Source: Methanobacterium sp. SMA-27
GTDB taxonomy: Archaea > Methanobacteriota > Methanobacteria > Methanobacteriales > Methanobacteriaceae
Reading direction: 5' to 3'
DNA: 64,000 nt
Assembly: GCF_000744455.1 (NCBI RefSeq)
Contig: NZ_JQLY01000001.1
Coordinates: 1,054,001-1,118,000, forward strand
This document shows, one piece after another, positions 50,207-59,644 of this stretch. The position numbers and the translations under genes are program-made. The notes under the pieces were generated by a model that worked only from the letters and a program-made list of their open reading frames with translations, did no database searches and was not told the origin of the DNA. Numbering within the stretch: the stretch's first letter is position 1; every line of letters begins with the position of its first letter.

Positions 50207-50327
50207 TTATATAAGCATATTTCATAATGACTAATCATTAAAAAATAAATATATTAACTATTATTTTAGGAAACACTGCCCCTAGACATATTATATAAAT
50301 ATATTCGATAATGAATAATCATTAAAA
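50207..50327 (-). repeat. Two copies of a 37-bp promoter-operator module
   Basis: Positions 50207-50243 and 50291-50327 are near-identical direct repeats 84 bp apart (about five mismatches). Each contains the inverted repeat TAATGA/TCATTA with a four-base gap and, just below it on the minus strand, a TATA-like element (TTATATAA). Both point at the SLC13 gene. This looks like a tandem duplication of an operator-controlled promoter. Confidence 0.65.
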
Positions 50328-50381
50328 TTTGTCAAAAAAATAATTATTTATCAATAAAAAATTTTGAAAATAATAGTTTCT

Positions 50382-50525
50382 TTACCACCTAACCAATATT
50401 ATCAATTGGTAATGTCCCTCACATTTGTACAGATCAATTTCCTTTAGGACCTTTGTAAGCTTTATAGTATTTTCATCTTTCATTGGAGCTAATGGTAACC
50501 TTACGTGACCTGCGGGTCTTCCCAT
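50382..50525 (-). pseudogene. dapA 3'-end remnant
   Basis: About 47 codons starting at ATG 50523-50525 read MGRPAGHVRLPLAPMKDEN, then LTKVLKEIDLYKCEGHYQL, ending at TAA 50382. This matches the usual C-terminus of 4-hydroxy-tetrahydrodipicolinate synthase (GLPAGPVRLPL...LREVLREMGL). Nothing of the enzyme upstream remains. The remnant abuts the end of the next minus-strand gene (50546) and the duplicated promoter. It suggests a deletion or rearrangement that removed a dapA copy. Confidence 0.55.
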
Positions 50526-50545
50526 CAAAAAATAAAAATTGGTAG

Positions 50546-51502
50546 TTATATTACTGCTATTGCCCAGTAAACAAATAACCACCATACTAAAACCAATATT
50601 GTAGTACTAATAAGTGGTATTTTCCCAAATTTCATTTTAGATATTTTAGAACTCACATACCAGCTTAAAATTATAGCAATTAGAAGTACTATGCTGTTAA
50701 CAAGCCCTACAATATTTAATGGATCTTTGGACATGACATAAATCCATACTATAGTTGTTATTGCTATTCCAAGCCACATCATCGGTCTGAACCATTTAAG
50801 TGCTGTTCCAAATTTAACAATTGTTTCAGCTAGTTCCTCTGACTTTCTGGCCATGAATGTCATTACAAATAGTACCATTATAGTTCCAAGAGCTAAAATA
50901 ATACCTAAAAACTCTAAGAACAGTGTTGTAACTGGTTTACCAAATATCTGTTCTTTAAGTAATGGTATGCTTATTAATGATTTGAGAGATTCATCTGCTG
51001 GAAATGATTCTATTGCTCCAGTAGCTAAACTATATTTTCCTGTATTGTTTTGATTGTACACTTTTATGTAGTATGTTCCTGCGCTGACATTTTGATCGAA
51101 TGATGGTCCTTGTAGATAATAGTCACCACCAAACTCCTCGAACAATGGAGTCCAACTAGACTCGTTTCCACTTAACAGAGCTAAGGTTTTACCAGATGAA
51201 TCAGTAATTTGAGCAGAGACAAAATCACTACTAATTCCCGGGCTTTGTGGAACTAGAATATTCGCAAATAGCTCAAAGGGTTTATCAGAGGATATCTTAT
51301 AATAATCTGGTTGACCTTTCAAGTTACCATACCAAGCCTGTGAAATCTCTGGATTCTTCACCACAATAGGATTACTCATAGAACTGTTTACACCAACTTC
51401 TAAACGAGGTTGATGTGCACTTACAGCACAAATAGACAAAAATAAAACAAACAAAAGAATTACAGATTTTATTCCAATATTCTTAGGTTTTTTAGTGATC
51501 AT
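50546..51502 (-). CDS. Exported protein with C-terminal membrane helices, unknown
   Basis: A 318-aa protein. A signal peptide (about 12-29, ending AVSA) leads to an external beta-rich domain of about 150 residues with the pattern QPDYYKISSDKPFELFANILVP and SAGTYYIKVYNQNNTGKYSL, resembling bacterial pre-peptidase-type domains. The C-terminal 130 residues hold four membrane helices with a basic loop between them (MARKSEELAETIVKFG). I do not recognise the whole protein. It is intact, and its 3' end overlaps no real gene but runs into a dapA remnant. Confidence 0.7.
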   Translation of the reverse strand: MITKKPKNIGIKSVILLFVLFLSICAVSAHQPRLEVGVNSSMSNPIVVKNPEISQAWYGNLKGQPDYYKISSDKPFELFANILVPQSPGISSDFVSAQITDSSGKTLALLSGNESSWTPLFEEFGGDYYLQGPSFDQNVSAGTYYIKVYNQNNTGKYSLATGAIESFPADESLKSLISIPLLKEQIFGKPVTTLFLEFLGIILALGTIMVLFVMTFMARKSEELAETIVKFGTALKWFRPMMWLGIAITTIVWIYVMSKDPLNIVGLVNSIVLLIAIILSWYVSSKISKMKFGKIPLISTTILVLVWWLFVYWAIAVI

Positions 51503-51694
51503 ATTTAATAATATAAATTTATATTTAGATAAATTTTATTACATAATACTAGAATTATATAAAAAAAGTAATATATGAAATTTAGAAGTTGGTGTCTTAC
51601 TTATTTTGCAATTAATTTATTGCCATACCATTGATTGTCGCGTAGTCTTTTAGTCCATTTCCATATGATTTTAAGTATGAATTGAAATTGGGAT

Positions 51695-52312
51695 CTATTG
51701 TCTGTGTTTAATCTTCACATATTCTTCCAATGCCCTTGAAACAAAGTAACACACAACAACTACAACCACAACTATTGTGAAATATAATATGGAATTCATT
51801 GGTTGTAATGAGGGAATATGAATACTTCCTAAGGTTATCATAGGTACAAATATTAGGTAAACTGTTACGAATGCACCGGTAATTGCTTTTCTTATCTCAC
51901 CAGAGTCATATGGAGATGTTCCTGACATGTAATTTACAATAAGGAGTATTCCAAAGAAGGTTACAATTCCAATACCTATGAAAATCCATTCCAATGATAT
52001 TCCAAGTACCATTGTTATTAAGGGCAGTATTATAAGATCGATGATTCCAATTGCAGTTATCATTTTTAGGGAATTTATCCACATTCTGGGTCTGGCATTT
52101 GAAACCTGTCTGGAAAGATTTTTATTTTCTCTATCTGTCTTTTTTTTATCTTTATCAAGCCAATCAACTTTTTTTTGAAGTTCTTCGTTTTCCTTTTCAA
52201 GTTTGATAATTTTGGCCCAGTCAAGATCTCTGATATCTGTAATTAACTCTTCTTTCTCTCTTTGAAGTTTTTCAAGCACGGTTTGTAGTTCCTTTTTATC
52301 AGAATCATCCAT
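51695..52312 (-). CDS. Coiled-coil protein with four membrane helices, unknown
   Basis: About 205 aa. Residues 4-75 form a long coiled coil (LEKLQREKEELITDIRDL and similar, heptad Leu pattern). Four hydrophobic helices follow at about 85-105, 110-130, 145-165 and 178-198, then a basic tail EEYVKIKHRQ. ATG 52312 lies six bases behind GAGGTG; a GTG upstream overlaps that site. No enzyme motif. Possibly a membrane organiser with a cytoplasmic coiled coil. Confidence 0.65.
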   Translation of the reverse strand: MDDSDKKELQTVLEKLQREKEELITDIRDLDWAKIIKLEKENEELQKKVDWLDKDKKKTDRENKNLSRQVSNARPRMWINSLKMITAIGIIDLIILPLITMVLGISLEWIFIGIGIVTFFGILLIVNYMSGTSPYDSGEIRKAITGAFVTVYLIFVPMITLGSIHIPSLQPMNSILYFTIVVVVVVVCYFVSRALEEYVKIKHRQ

Positions 52313-52524
52313 ATTTAACACCTCTTAAAATTTTAGTGATAATAATTATATTAGTATAAATTCTTATTTAATTGTTAATTAATATTATGGGTTTTTTTAC
52401 TTATTTAAATTTTATTTTTTATTTATTTTTCATTCCAACCAAGAATCAATACCCTCACATTTTTGTCAAGGGTTTTAAGTTTGATAATCCAAGTTTTAAT
52501 ATGGTCGAGGTTTAGGTTAAAAGC

Positions 52525-53064
52525 ATGATAAAAGTAGTATACGATATCAAAGTTTATACGCAAGTTCTAAGAGATATTATACAGAAAGATGATGTAGTGG
52601 TTGAGCTTGGATGCCATGTAGGTAATTCAACAAGGATCATTGGTGATCTTTCCAAAGATGGACAAATAATAGCCCTTGATAATAGCCCTGAATCTGTTAA
52701 TGAAATGAAATCAGTGACAGAAGAATATCCTAGTGTTCAATTTAGTAAGGCCGATGTAAGGCTTCATGAAACACTGGAAGAGGTGGCAAGAAAAATTGAA
52801 AAAATTGGTAGATGCGATGTATTATCTGTTGATCTAGGTGGAGGTTACCATCCTGACACAACATTTAAGGTATTTTTCATTTGGTCATCAACTTTAAAAC
52901 CTCGTGATACTATAATAAGAAATAGAGGACTTTTAGATTTTATACATTCAGCTTCAACAGACGAGCTGTTAAAATCCGAATTTGGATGGCTTGAATCGTC
53001 TGGAAACGATGGAATACCACCAAGGTTGAAAGAGTTCAAACTTTGGTCTTCAAAAATAAGATAG
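52525..53064 (+). CDS. Class I SAM-dependent methyltransferase
   Basis: A 179-aa protein with a Rossmann-type SAM site: VVVELGCHVGNST at about 24-36 (motif I), IIALDNSPESV near 48-58 (motif II acidic end) and DVLSVDLGGGYHP near 99-111. The C-terminus NDGIPPRLKEFKLW is conserved-looking but not diagnostic. The methyl acceptor is unknown. It lies 12 bases before the ADH synthase gene and probably shares its transcript, as the first gene of the aromatic cluster. Confidence 0.85.
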   Translation: MIKVVYDIKVYTQVLRDIIQKDDVVVELGCHVGNSTRIIGDLSKDGQIIALDNSPESVNEMKSVTEEYPSVQFSKADVRLHETLEEVARKIEKIGRCDVLSVDLGGGYHPDTTFKVFFIWSSTLKPRDTIIRNRGLLDFIHSASTDELLKSEFGWLESSGNDGIPPRLKEFKLWSSKIR

Positions 53065-53076
53065 GGAGGGTGTTTT

Positions 53077-53877
53077 ATGATAGGCAAAAGGATCAGGATC
53101 GAAAGGATATTAAATAGAAAAACAGGTCGATGTGTCATAGTTCCAATGGACCATGGTGTATCAATTGGACCAGTTCCAGGAATCACAGATATGGCCACAG
53201 CTATAGACGAAGTTGCAAGTGGCGGTGCAAACGCAGTTATTGAACATAAAGGAATGGTAGGGAAAGGTCACAGAGGATACGGTAATGATATTGGATTAAT
53301 AATACACCTCTCAGCAAGCACATCACTTGGACCAGACCCAGACCAGAAGGTGCTTGTAACCAGCGTTGAAAAGGCATTGAAAATGGGAGCAGATGCTGTA
53401 TCGGTTCATGTGAATATTGGCTCTGAAAAGGAACCAGAAATGTTGGAGCAGCTAGGAACAATATCAGAAACATGTGATGATTGGGGAATGCCACTCATAG
53501 CAATGATGTACCCACGGGGTAAAAACATCAAAGATGAACACTCTGGAGAAGTTGTTAAACTTGCTGCAAGGGCAGGAGCAGAGTTAGGTGCAGATATCAT
53601 CAAGACTAATTACACAGGCAATCCCTACACTTTCAAAGAAGTTGTAGATGGATGTCCAGTACCAGTTGTAATAGCAGGCGGTCCAATGGTAGAGACAGAC
53701 AGACAACTCCTTGAAATGGTGAAAAACAGTGTTGATGTAGGGGGAGCTGGAGTAGCAATTGGTAGAAACATATTCCAGGCACCATCACCAAGAAAAACAA
53801 CCAAGGCAATATCCGAAATTGTACACAACAATATGGAAGTTGACGAAGCCCTCAAGATCCTCAACGGAACAAGTTAA
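53077..53877 (+). CDS. 2-amino-3,7-dideoxy-D-threo-hept-6-ulosonate synthase (ADH synthase)
   Basis: A 266-aa class I aldolase-like enzyme (aroA' type). It condenses L-aspartate semialdehyde with a 6-deoxy-5-ketofructose phosphate to give ADH, the archaeal entry to aromatic amino acids in place of DAHP. Family parts are [13 protein letters not shown] at about 23-35, [21 protein letters not shown] and the Schiff-base lysine region [10 protein letters not shown]. Full length. It is directly followed by the enzyme of the next step, so the call is secure. Confidence 0.95.
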   Translation: MIGKRIRIERILNRKTGRCVIVPMDHGVSIGPVPGITDMATAIDEVASGGANAVIEHKGMVGKGHRGYGNDIGLIIHLSASTSLGPDPDQKVLVTSVEKALKMGADAVSVHVNIGSEKEPEMLEQLGTISETCDDWGMPLIAMMYPRGKNIKDEHSGEVVKLAARAGAELGADIIKTNYTGNPYTFKEVVDGCPVPVVIAGGPMVETDRQLLEMVKNSVDVGGAGVAIGRNIFQAPSPRKTTKAISEIVHNNMEVDEALKILNGTS

Positions 53878-53935
53878 AATAAGTTTATTAAATATAATTA
53901 AATTCATAATATCGATTATCTGGATGGTACAACCA

Positions 53936-55060
53936 ATGAAATTTGCATGGATTATGGCAGAAGGAAAAAATTGGGATACAAAAAAGCAGTATATTACAAC
54001 AGCCCTTGAATCGGGAATTAATCATATTGTTGATTTCACAGATACAGAAAAGATAAAAAAACTTGGAAACCTTACACTTGTCTCGGATTTAGATAGTTCA
54101 GACATAATCCTTGTTGGAAGAAATGCGGAAGGTGATGGAACCCTAACAATTCCAATGGATCTGACTGAATCAAAGGATTTAGAAACAATATCCAGTTTAA
54201 AAAGAAAGGGTAAAACTGTAGCTGCATACGTTGAGATCTCGAGCAAAAAACACGAAGAATTAGCAGTAAAACTTGGAAAAGTTGCAGATTATTTGATCCT
54301 CCTTGGAAAAGATTGGACAGTGATACCACTTGAGAATATTATTGCAGATCTACAAGGGGACAATGTAAAGATAATAGCATCTGTTAAAAACTTTGATGAA
54401 GCTAAACTCGCACTTGAAACACTGGAATATGGTACAGATGGTGTACTGTTAAACCCAAATGAGATATCTCAGATAAAGAAGGTTGCAGAATTCCTTGAAA
54501 AGATAGATTCTGAAAACTATTCACTGGTACCCGCAACTATTACACGTGTTGAACCAGTTGGTTCCGGTGACAGAGTGTGTGTTGACACTTGTTCAATGAT
54601 GAAGGTTGGAGAAGGTATGCTAATAGGATCCTATTCTAAAGGACTCTTTTTAGTTCACAGTGAATCATTGGAAAGTGAATATGTTGCATCAAGGCCTTTC
54701 AGGGTTAACGCAGGCCCAGTTCATGCATATATAATGACCCCGGGCAATAAAACTAGATATCTCTCTGAAATTGAAACAGGAGATGAAATTTTAACTGTTG
54801 ATAGTGAAGGAAATACTAAAACAACAGTTGTAGGCCGTGTTAAAATCGAGAAACGTCCATTAATGCTTGTAGAAGCTGAATATGAAGGCTTTGCCATTAG
54901 AACTCTTCTTCAAAATGCAGAAACAATACGGCTTGTACAGGAAAATGGAAAACCAAAATCTGTTGCTGAATTGAAAATTGGTGACAAAGTTATGGTTTAC
55001 CTTGATAAAAGTGCAAGACACTTTGGAATGGCAATTGAAGAAACTATTATAGAAAAATAA
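53936..55060 (+). CDS. 3-dehydroquinate synthase II
   Basis: A 374-aa NAD+-dependent enzyme (aroB' type) that deaminates and cyclises ADH to 3-dehydroquinate. It is unrelated to bacterial AroB. It opens [17 protein letters not shown] and has the family segments [16 protein letters not shown] and [14 protein letters not shown] start at ATG 53936, eight bases behind GGATGG; the frame is open further upstream, overlapping the preceding gene, but that part is not protein-like. Second gene of the aromatic pair. Confidence 0.94.
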   Translation: MKFAWIMAEGKNWDTKKQYITTALESGINHIVDFTDTEKIKKLGNLTLVSDLDSSDIILVGRNAEGDGTLTIPMDLTESKDLETISSLKRKGKTVAAYVEISSKKHEELAVKLGKVADYLILLGKDWTVIPLENIIADLQGDNVKIIASVKNFDEAKLALETLEYGTDGVLLNPNEISQIKKVAEFLEKIDSENYSLVPATITRVEPVGSGDRVCVDTCSMMKVGEGMLIGSYSKGLFLVHSESLESEYVASRPFRVNAGPVHAYIMTPGNKTRYLSEIETGDEILTVDSEGNTKTTVVGRVKIEKRPLMLVEAEYEGFAIRTLLQNAETIRLVQENGKPKSVAELKIGDKVMVYLDKSARHFGMAIEETIIEK

Positions 55061-55075
55061 CAGGTGTTAATCTAT

Positions 55076-56017
55076 ATGTCAGGATACCAAGTTGAAATAA
55101 TCAGCCCCCAAGAAAAGGATGACATGTTCAACAAACTCGTGGCAGATGTGAGATACGAGAGAAAGGCCAATATACATGGTGCTTGTGTAAAACTTTTAAC
55201 AGACAATCCCGACTTTAAAGAAGAATGGGAAGACAACTTCAAATTTATGAACGAAGATATAAGACCTCATGCAAAGGTGTTCTCTGTTGAAGATGGTAGT
55301 GATCTAAGAGTAATGTACGAACCAGTATCAAATACATGTATAATAAAGAACTGTGACTACTATGGCTGGATAAAAAGCATTGCACTTGCAGCGATATCTG
55401 ATTTTTTCGAGGAATACCATTCTATACATAGAAGATATTCTGTTCATGGTTCTGCAGTTGACTATAATGGACATGCCATTGCAATTATAGGACCTCCTGG
55501 AACTGGTAAAACAACACTTACATATGGACTTTTACAAAACCCTGACTTCAACTATATTTCAGATGATTGGTTTTTTACAAGACTATTTAAAAATGGAAAT
55601 GTTATCTATTCCTCAGAAAAGAATTCATATATACGTGATGATATAGCTAACGTCTGGAAATCTTTTTCTACAGAACTTAATAAAGTTAAACTTGATATAC
55701 AAGGCAGAGGTATTGCCGATGTTAACACATTATTTGAGGGACGTTCAAGGGAGAGTTCAACTTTAAGAACAGTAGTACTTCTTGAAAGAGATAAAAATCA
55801 TCCTCCCTTTTTAAAGCTTGATATTGATGAAGCCTTGGATTTTATGGTTGGTAAAGATTTCTGCAATCCACACCAGCTGATTAGAAATGATAGAAAGTTC
55901 AAGATCAGGAAAAATTTTTTTAGGGAAGTTTTCAGTAAACAGGATGTGTACCTATTAAACACAATTGAAACTCCCAATGAAAGTCTTAACAGAATAAAGG
56001 ATCTTGCAACAAGGTGA
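55076..56017 (+). CDS. HPr kinase-like P-loop protein
   Basis: A 313-aa protein resembling the HPr kinase/phosphorylase catalytic fold. HGSAV (about 124-128) precedes a P-loop GPPGTGKTT at 139-147, and SDDW follows near 164. The N-terminal 115 residues are a distinct alpha/beta part with no known domain. Methanogens have no PTS, so the protein substrate must be something else. ATG 55076 lies nine bases behind AGGTG; a GTG at 55064 overlaps that site. Its place between the aromatic pair and ThpR suggests one transcript. Confidence 0.75.
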   Translation: MSGYQVEIISPQEKDDMFNKLVADVRYERKANIHGACVKLLTDNPDFKEEWEDNFKFMNEDIRPHAKVFSVEDGSDLRVMYEPVSNTCIIKNCDYYGWIKSIALAAISDFFEEYHSIHRRYSVHGSAVDYNGHAIAIIGPPGTGKTTLTYGLLQNPDFNYISDDWFFTRLFKNGNVIYSSEKNSYIRDDIANVWKSFSTELNKVKLDIQGRGIADVNTLFEGRSRESSTLRTVVLLERDKNHPPFLKLDIDEALDFMVGKDFCNPHQLIRNDRKFKIRKNFFREVFSKQDVYLLNTIETPNESLNRIKDLATR

Positions 56018-56021
56018 TAAA

Positions 56022-56570
56022 ATGAGAGCATTCATGGCAGTTGAAGTAAATACAAAACTTGTGGATACAATAATGGAAGTCCAAAAGGTATTAGCCGAGG
56101 CAAATGCACAAATAAAATTTGTTGAACCTGAAAACCTGCATTTCACCTTCAAATTCCTGGGAGATATCACACCACAAAAGGCTGAATCAATATTAAACAT
56201 GGTAGAAAGCAAGGCAGAAAATTATGAGCCATTCAATATAAAAATTAAAGGTATTGGTGCATTTCCAAACCTGGGATATATAAAGGTATTGTGGTTGGGT
56301 GTTGAAGAACCAGACACATTTTCCAAAATGCAAGAGGATTTTGACAAAGAATTTGTTAAAATGGGATTTAATAAAGAGAGAAGTTATATTCCTCACCTTA
56401 CCATTGGTCGTGTAAAGGGAGTACAAAACAAAGAACTTCTTTCAAACCTTGTAAAGGAACTTGATGATATAGACATTGGAAGTATGAAAGTTGATAGAAT
56501 AGTACTTAAAGAAAGCGATCTCACACCAGTTGGGCCAATATACACGGATTTAAAGGAGATATTCCTCTAG
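56022..56570 (+). CDS. thpR: RNA 2',3'-cyclic phosphodiesterase
   Basis: A 182-aa 2H phosphoesterase. The two histidine motifs are H40-F-T-F (ENLHFTFKFLGD) and HLTIGRV near residue 125. Both are intact. It opens RNA 2',3'-cyclic phosphates and can ligate tRNA halves in vitro (formerly 2'-5' RNA ligase). The start ATG follows AAGGTGATAA and lies only four bases after the previous stop. The next gene is the CCA-adding enzyme, so a role in tRNA processing is likely. Confidence 0.93.
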   Translation: MRAFMAVEVNTKLVDTIMEVQKVLAEANAQIKFVEPENLHFTFKFLGDITPQKAESILNMVESKAENYEPFNIKIKGIGAFPNLGYIKVLWLGVEEPDTFSKMQEDFDKEFVKMGFNKERSYIPHLTIGRVKGVQNKELLSNLVKELDDIDIGSMKVDRIVLKESDLTPVGPIYTDLKEIFL

Positions 56571-56685
56571 TTATCTGCCTATATTACACTAATTATATTT
56601 AAGAAATATTAATCATAACATATGAATTATATTAATCTAAATTTTTGTTTATGTAACATTATATTTTAATCAAAGGTGACACAGT

Positions 56686-58071
56686 TTGCAGAATATAAAT
56701 TATAAAAATATTTTAAGAGAAATAAAACCTTCAAAACAAGAAAATGAGAAGGTAAAAAAACTTTCTAAACGTATTGTAGAAGTGATTAATGAAAGTGCAG
56801 CAAGTATGGATGTAAAAGCAGATGCAATGCTTGTTGGTTCTGTTGCCAAAGGTACATGGTTAACTGGTAATGCTGATATAGATATATTAATAAAATTCCC
56901 TCTTGACACAGACGAAAAATATCTAAAGAAATATGGACTTAAAATTGGCCATAAATCCATCAAAAAAATGGAAGGTAAATCAGAGGAACGTTACGCATCA
57001 CATCCATATGTAACAGGTTACATTGAGGGTTATTATGTTGATTTTGTTCCATGTTACAATATTAAGAATTCAGAGGAACTTAAATCAGCAGTTGACAGGA
57101 CTTTGCTACACACAGAATATATAAAATCCAAATTAACACTTGAACAGCAAGATGAAGTTGTTCTCCTTAAAAAATTCATGGAATCTGTTGGGACTTATGG
57201 ATCTGAATTTAAAGTAGGTGGTTTTGCCGGATACCTCTGTGAAATGCTAATTTTAAATTATGGAAACTTCACAGAAACACTTAAAAATGCAGCTGAAAAC
57301 TGGAACCATGGTTTCTCATTTGATCTTGAAGAATATGGAACATCCAACTTATTTAAGGATCCTATGGTTGCAGTTGACCCTGTTGACAAAAATAGAAATG
57401 TAGCTGCGGCACTGACACTCCAAAAAATGTCAGAGTTTATAGTTGCATCAGAAAACTTTATTGCAAACCCTTCTGAGGAATACTTTGCAAATAAAGATAT
57501 CATAAATGATCCATTGAAAATCACTGACAAGTTCAATTTACGAGGGACAAAAACATTTTTAATAAGTTTTAAACCACCTAATATACCTGCAGATGCAATT
57601 TATCCACAGATCAAAAAAACTGAAAATAGTATTGTCAGGGTTGCTGAATCTGAAGGATTCTCAGTATTTGGAAGTGAATCCTGGACAGATGAACATGAAG
57701 TTGTAATGATATTACTTGAATTTGAGATATGGAACCTTCCAAGAATAAAAAAACATCTTGGTCCCCATATATGGATCAGGGAACATCAGGAAAGATTTTT
57801 AGAAAAGCACGGCCAAAATGCATGGTTAGAAGGGGATAGATGGGTTGTTGGTGTTGAAAGGGATTATGTAAATGCTGAAACACTTCTATCAGATCTTATG
57901 ACAGGAAAAAAATCGGGGTATTTAAAGTTTGGAAAACATCTTAAAAAGAAGATCATGAACGAACATAAAATTATGGATTTAAAGGTATTTTTAGAATCAG
58001 ATAATATTGAAGGAAATGTTCTAGAATTTTTATATCATTATTTAAACAACGAGGAACTCCTTTTTAGATAA
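56686..58071 (+). CDS. cca: CCA tRNA nucleotidyltransferase, archaeal class I
   Basis: A 461-aa enzyme that adds CCA to tRNA 3' ends without a template. Archaeal genes often lack encoded CCA, as does the tRNA-Lys here. The class I nucleotidyltransferase core reads GSVAKGTWL (51-59) with the DID pair of catalytic aspartates at 64-66 and VDFVPCY near 126. The C-terminal part shows the archaeal RNA-binding domains, including WNLPRIKKHLGPHIW. TTG start six bases behind GGTGA. Confidence 0.95.
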   Translation: MQNINYKNILREIKPSKQENEKVKKLSKRIVEVINESAASMDVKADAMLVGSVAKGTWLTGNADIDILIKFPLDTDEKYLKKYGLKIGHKSIKKMEGKSEERYASHPYVTGYIEGYYVDFVPCYNIKNSEELKSAVDRTLLHTEYIKSKLTLEQQDEVVLLKKFMESVGTYGSEFKVGGFAGYLCEMLILNYGNFTETLKNAAENWNHGFSFDLEEYGTSNLFKDPMVAVDPVDKNRNVAAALTLQKMSEFIVASENFIANPSEEYFANKDIINDPLKITDKFNLRGTKTFLISFKPPNIPADAIYPQIKKTENSIVRVAESEGFSVFGSESWTDEHEVVMILLEFEIWNLPRIKKHLGPHIWIREHQERFLEKHGQNAWLEGDRWVVGVERDYVNAETLLSDLMTGKKSGYLKFGKHLKKKIMNEHKIMDLKVFLESDNIEGNVLEFLYHYLNNEELLFR

Positions 58072-58355
58072 AACTTAAGAAAAAAATAATTTCTTAGTTT
58101 ATTATATATCAACCGAAAGATATCCAGAAAAAATTACTATTAATAACTCATTTGATTGATGAACCTCTAAATTTTTATCCTTTTAGTAAAATAAATAATA
58201 ATTCAATACATATGATCCAAAAAAACAGATTACAGTCCTAATAAACTTTTTTTAACCTAATTTAACACTAATTCCAAATAGCAAAACTTATATATAAATT
58301 ATGATGAATATTATGTGTCAGAGACCGTTGTTTATTTATTCCGGGGGTTAAAACA

Positions 58356-59348
58356 GTGGGTTATATTAATAAAAGAAAGTTTTTCACGATTTTATCGCTG
58401 TTATTATTGGTGCTTGTATTAAGTATGACTTCAATTAGTGCTGCGAGTCTAAATTCATCAAATACATCTGTTAAAGTATATTCAACAAGTGTAGCTATTC
58501 ACACATCCTCATCAAATACAAAATCTGTAGCAGTAACAGCACCAACCATTAGTTTATCTTTAACTCAGATTAATGAAGGTTTATCAAGAGTGAAAACATT
58601 CTATAACTCTTATCACAGACTTCCAAATTATATTACTTTTGGAACATCCAAGTTAACTATGGCACAGTTTCAACAGAATATAACTTCAAAAGGACAACTA
58701 GTTGGAGATTTGTCATTGATTCAGATTAATGATGGCCTACCAAGAATTCAGACATTCTATAACGCTAATCATAGACTTCCAAACCATGTTACATATGGAA
58801 CTACCAATATACCAATATCAAAATTTAAACAAATAATGGCCATAAATGGATCAATAATAAATTTAAATCGTTTATTAGCTTTTAAACCGATATATATCAC
58901 GAGTGATAATATTAGAAATGTCAAAATAGACAACGAAAGGGTAACAAATATAATTAATGGGTTAAATGCATTAGGATTAAAAGCATATAATATGGGTTTA
59001 GGTCCAAATTATCATATCGAAGTTCTTCAATCAAGCCAAGTACCAAAAAATGCACTTATTATAGATATATATGGTGGTGCAGATGCGGGTGTTCTGTATG
59101 AAATGGGCACGGCATGGTATAAATCTATAAAAGGAACAAGATATGTTTTCTCAATTTTCTGGCCACCAGCTAAAGTTATTACAGGTTTAGACTTTTTAGA
59201 AAGGGCACATGATGATAATTACAGTCCACCATCATTCACTGGTCTAGCTCATCCTGACCAGTATCTACAACAAAATGGTTACAGATACATGTACTCTGAT
59301 GTCATTAGCACAATTGTAAATTCTATTTTCTACGAAGCAACATATTAG
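58356..59348 (+). CDS. Exported protein with two pseudomurein-binding repeats
   Basis: A 330-aa cell-wall protein. A signal peptide (about 8-30) is followed by a Ser/Thr-rich linker. Two pseudomurein-binding repeats follow at about 68-110 and 120-165, each with a V/I-x-TFYNS/A-x-HRLPN-x-I/VTFGT-like core. They should anchor the protein to pseudomurein. The C-terminal 150 residues form a separate alpha/beta domain with IIDIYGGADAGVLYEMGTAW near 230-250 and a C-terminal DVISTIVNSIFYEATY helix. I do not recognise a known peptidase or hydrolase in it. GTG start eight bases behind GGGGG. Confidence 0.88.
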   Translation: MGYINKRKFFTILSLLLLVLVLSMTSISAASLNSSNTSVKVYSTSVAIHTSSSNTKSVAVTAPTISLSLTQINEGLSRVKTFYNSYHRLPNYITFGTSKLTMAQFQQNITSKGQLVGDLSLIQINDGLPRIQTFYNANHRLPNHVTYGTTNIPISKFKQIMAINGSIINLNRLLAFKPIYITSDNIRNVKIDNERVTNIINGLNALGLKAYNMGLGPNYHIEVLQSSQVPKNALIIDIYGGADAGVLYEMGTAWYKSIKGTRYVFSIFWPPAKVITGLDFLERAHDDNYSPPSFTGLAHPDQYLQQNGYRYMYSDVISTIVNSIFYEATY

Positions 59349-59644
59349 AAAACTGAATTATATATAAAAATCTATAAATTAAGATTTTTTCTTTTTTATA
59401 TAAAAATATATTTGGTTAAATAATTTAATCTACCCTAATTTCTTTTAAACAATAATAATAGTCCTTAAGATATCAAATCTTACATCAAAATTACAATAAC
59501 CTTTATTAGATGAATATATTATAGTTTTTATATAATTATCGTTAACAGAATGAGTTTCTTTTAAGAAGAATAATTTTAAATGGAAATAATTTTAAGTAAC
59601 AACAGAATAATGATAAACACATCTAAATTGTAGGGAGATTTATT

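Noticed and set aside
53759..53935. Upstream extension of the dehydroquinate synthase II frame
   Set aside because: It overlaps the end of the ADH synthase gene in another frame and is not protein-like. The ATG at 53936 has a suitable ribosome binding site and the family N-terminus.
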